A DNA stretch of 64,000 nt, taken from assembly GCA_002070185.1 (NCBI GenBank), contig MWCT01000004.1:1-64000 (forward strand), given 5' to 3'. Under the pieces are notes generated by a model. It was not told the DNA's origin, made no database searches, and was given only the letters and a program-made list of their open reading frames with translations. The translations under genes were made by a program, and so were the position numbers. This DNA is from a candidate division BRC1 bacterium ADurb.Bin183 (GTDB lineage Bacteria; Sumerlaeota; Sumerlaeia; MWCT01). Of this stretch, positions 61,758 through 64,000 are shown one piece after another (positions within the stretch are counted from its first letter, which is position 1; every line of letters starts with the position of its first letter).

Positions 61758-63672
61758 ATCGGATTCCCTCCTTTGAAATATTGATGATGTTGAATAGTCC
61801 TGTCATAAGAAGGAGATAAACAATCGGCGCAACGTGCATGGTGAGACGCCAGTCAAGTTCTATGCCGGCAATAAAAATGGCTGGCGCCTCGATGACGATG
61901 GCGATACCCAGCCATTTGCGTTTTTCTGAAACGGCAATAATTGCTATGCCGATGAAATATAATATCAGCAGGAGACGGCTTCCCGCGAGGAGTCCGTTGG
62001 CGGCATGTCCGCGAATGAAGATTCTGTAAAGACCGCGGCTTGAGATTTTAATTATTTGCGGGATTGTGTGGAGTTTGATAATGTATCCATATGATGTGAT
62101 GGGTTCGCCCGTGTAAGGATCTGCCTTGACCTCTTGAACTGTGGGGAAACCGGGGCGACCGACGAACTCGCGGTTACGATAGAAGCGGGCATGGATGTTG
62201 GTGGAATAGAGCGGATCCCCAAATTGTTTGTAATTGAAATGCAGGTGCGGCGCAATCATGAAAAGGGGCATTACGAGAGCGGCGGCAAGTGCAAGGGGAC
62301 GGACGCTGCGCCGACATCCGAAATAAATGATGAGCGGAATAACATAACTCAAAGATGTGACCTGCGTCAAGCAGAGGGCGCCGGCGGCGAGTCCTGTCCA
62401 GAGCCAGCCCCATTTTGCCCATTCTTGCATGAGGATAAGGGCGTAGAGCAAACCGAGGGTGCATAAAATAAATAATTCCATTCTCAAGCCGCGCGCGCTC
62501 ATGAAGATGAAGTATGGATTTGCGGCGCATGCAAAGGCGGCGCCCAAGCCAGCGCGAGCGTCGGTGATGCGTTTTACGACGATATAAACCGCGGGTATGA
62601 CGGCAAGCGAGAGGAGGAATGTGAGGATACGCAGAGCGGTCTGCGTTTTGGATAAAAACAGGAATATTATTTTTATGAGCCAGATAAAGAGAGGTTCGCG
62701 AATATAAGGAGCGAGAGTTGTTGCTGTTTGAAAAAGACCTCCGCCTTTTTGTGCTATGTCAAAATATCCAACGGCATCGGGGTCGAGGTGTTGCCCCACG
62801 TTCTCAACAAGATTGATCCAGCGCATGTTATATCCCATTGCGATAATCATGCATAATAATATGAGGAATTTTTGTGGAGGGGCACCGGCAAGGCTGCGCC
62901 GTGAAAGGATTATTCCCATGGCAAGAATAATAATCACAAAAATTATATTTGTCAGCCATGGAAGGAGGTTTGCAAATAAGCCGGAAACGCTGCAGATAAT
63001 TATAATAATATAAATAAATATTAATTCATTTCCGATTCGCTTACTGTAAAAAATCAATGCTGCGATGCAGAGCGCAATGGAAAAGAATAATACCGTTATG
63101 ATATTATTTTGCGCTTTTTTTGTATAAACAGTTCGTTCGATGCGGCGGAGGATTGTCACGGGAGCGGCGCCGGCGCCGACTTGAGCGGTAATAGAAAGCC
63201 GGGTTTGTTTGTTTGCGACTTTATCGCGCAGGGTTAAAGTTTTCCCGTTGAGTTTGAGATGTTTTGGTTTGCCAACACCTGTTTGAACAATGACTTGAGT
63301 ATCTGGAGATTTAATTTTTGCGGTGTGTATCTGATAAAAAACGATAAACTTGTTGACGCAATCATTATCATCGGCGGCGATTCCATTTCTAAAAAATATT
63401 GCGCCTTTTCCGCCGGCGGGGAGAAGAAGGGCGTTATTCTCGAAAATCCAATCGCCTTCTACATCATGACCGTGTTGCCGAATCCAGTCGGCGTTTTCGC
63501 GCGCATAGATGATTTCTTTATACACAAGCGGGCTGGAATAACCTGCAAGCCTCACAAGCCAAGCTGTAATAAAAACACCGCATACAATAAAACACAGCCA
63601 GTAAAATATTTTGTAAGAGGAAGGGGAATCAGATTTTTGATGGGATAGGTTTTTCTGCACAAGAATTCTCAA
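61702..63672 (-). CDS. GT39-type membrane glycosyltransferase with extracytoplasmic N-terminal domain
   Basis: 656 aa if it starts at TTG 63672; GTG 63660 is the alternative, and neither has a clear ribosome site. A first membrane segment (about 23-44) is followed by a soluble, beta-rich region of about 145 residues (DVEGDWIFENNALLLPAGG, KFIVFYQIHTAKIKS), which is not part of ordinary GT39 proteins. About ten more hydrophobic segments follow. The core has LDPDAVGYFDIAQKGGG, the acidic catalytic loop, and REPLFIWLIKIIF. Its last 56 bp overlap purN. Family assignment from topology and loop is fair; sugar and acceptor unknown. Confidence 0.75.
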   Translation of the reverse strand: MRILVQKNLSHQKSDSPSSYKIFYWLCFIVCGVFITAWLVRLAGYSSPLVYKEIIYARENADWIRQHGHDVEGDWIFENNALLLPAGGKGAIFFRNGIAADDNDCVNKFIVFYQIHTAKIKSPDTQVIVQTGVGKPKHLKLNGKTLTLRDKVANKQTRLSITAQVGAGAAPVTILRRIERTVYTKKAQNNIITVLFFSIALCIAALIFYSKRIGNELIFIYIIIIICSVSGLFANLLPWLTNIIFVIIILAMGIILSRRSLAGAPPQKFLILLCMIIAMGYNMRWINLVENVGQHLDPDAVGYFDIAQKGGGLFQTATTLAPYIREPLFIWLIKIIFLFLSKTQTALRILTFLLSLAVIPAVYIVVKRITDARAGLGAAFACAANPYFIFMSARGLRMELFILCTLGLLYALILMQEWAKWGWLWTGLAAGALCLTQVTSLSYVIPLIIYFGCRRSVRPLALAAALVMPLFMIAPHLHFNYKQFGDPLYSTNIHARFYRNREFVGRPGFPTVQEVKADPYTGEPITSYGYIIKLHTIPQIIKISSRGLYRIFIRGHAANGLLAGSRLLLILYFIGIAIIAVSEKRKWLGIAIVIEAPAIFIAGIELDWRLTMHVAPIVYLLLMTGLFNIINISKEGIRYACRHFCVRSRLEHGGDP

Positions 63673-63835
63673 ACGATGCTGGAATCTTTATTATCAATTA
63701 CATTGGGAGATTTATTATCATCGAGGTGGCAAAGGTCAAGGATTTTGGCGCGGGAATTCTGCATCGGTTAAAAATTGCTTGTCAGGCAGGAACGGGTGTG
63801 AAAGATAATAACAAAATCTGCAAAAAAAGGATGCC

Positions 63836-64000
63836 ATGATAAAAAAAGCTATTATTATTGGTGCGGGACCCGCGGGGCTGACCGCCGCATATGAGTTGGT
63901 CCAAAAAACAAAGATTCTTCCGATTGTGATTGAGAAGAGTCAATTCATGGGCGGGATTTCGAGAACGGTCAATTACAAGGGCAATCGGATTGACATCGGC
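63836..64000 (+). CDS. FAD-dependent oxidoreductase / amine-oxidase-like, 3'-truncated by window end
   Basis: Only the first 55 residues are present. The dinucleotide-binding motif [16 protein letters not shown] begins at residue 6, followed by [20 protein letters not shown], as in protoporphyrinogen oxidase, UDP-galactopyranose mutase and phytoene desaturase-type flavoproteins. An AAAGG site ends 5 bases before ATG 63836, so the start is good. Which flavoprotein it is cannot be told from this fragment. Confidence 0.8.
   Translation, partial: MIKKAIIIGAGPAGLTAAYELVQKTKILPIVIEKSQFMGGISRTVNYKGNRIDIG

Overview
The window reads as a chromosome segment from an uncultivated, probably strictly anaerobic, diderm (Gram-negative type) bacterium of roughly 50% G+C. 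The outer membrane is inferred from a TolC-type channel, an outer-membrane beta-barrel protein, an outer-membrane lipoprotein-sorting homologue and a lipobox protein. Anaerobic life is inferred from a ferredoxin-dependent 2-oxoacid oxidoreductase, B12-type radical SAM enzymes, a giant acyl-CoA dehydratase activase and a RACo-like ferredoxin/ASKHA protein. There is no rRNA, tRNA, CRISPR array, phage or insertion sequence to fix the lineage. Several GT39-type membrane glycosyltransferases, many secreted multidomain proteins and a TPR/kinase giant would suit a candidate phylum of the Omnitrophota/Sumerlaeota/Hydrogenedentota kind, but that placement is only a guess.

Layout. 0-5.1 kb: the 3' part of a GT39 glycosyltransferase, then a TolC / periplasmic adaptor / ABC ATPase efflux operon whose permease is missing. 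At 5.1-5.3 kb the plus strand changes from C-rich to G-rich and stays G-rich to the end, whichever strand the genes are on. 5.3-11.2 kb: two B12-binding radical SAM proteins, a GT4 glycosyltransferase, and a minus-strand pair tmk / UroD-like methyltransferase. 11.3-16 kb: a plus-strand housekeeping run (pta, dapF, folK, tsaE, glgA, DUF503). 16-26 kb, minus strand: pgeF-rlmN-FecCD permease, then an operon of HAD phosphatase, small membrane protein, giant activase and RACo-like protein. 26-30 kb: GT39, a methyltransferase and a second GT39. 30-33 kb: two secreted proteins, a TolB-like propeller and a multidomain M23 peptidase. 33.5-39 kb, minus strand: sucC, a sucD-GNAT fusion and korDABC. 39-49 kb, plus strand: a membrane-spanning TPR Ser/Thr kinase followed by an MMPL/RND exporter, a LolA-like protein and a beta-barrel. 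49-54 kb, minus strand: DUF502, a lipoprotein, hisI, trpE, trpG, trpD. 54-61 kb: secreted FN3, CARDB and repeat proteins, and an FHA-GAF-PP2C phosphatase. 61-64 kb: purN, a large GT39, and the start of an FAD oxidoreductase.

How it fits together. SucCD plus KorABCD is a compact module linking 2-oxoglutarate, reduced ferredoxin, succinyl-CoA and ATP. Pta would join acetyl-CoA to acetyl phosphate. Corrinoid-linked families recur: B12-radical SAM enzymes, a UroD-like methyltransferase, a BtuC-type permease and a RACo-like activator. The kinase/MMPL/LolA-like/beta-barrel run looks like an envelope transport line fused genetically to a transmembrane sensor kinase. An RsbU-like PP2C phosphatase is encoded elsewhere in the window.

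The most unusual items are the SucD-GNAT fusion, the kinase with an extracytoplasmic propeller at the N-terminus and its kinase domain at the C-terminus, the skew switch beside a truncated efflux operon, and an M23 peptidase in which one domain is inserted into another.
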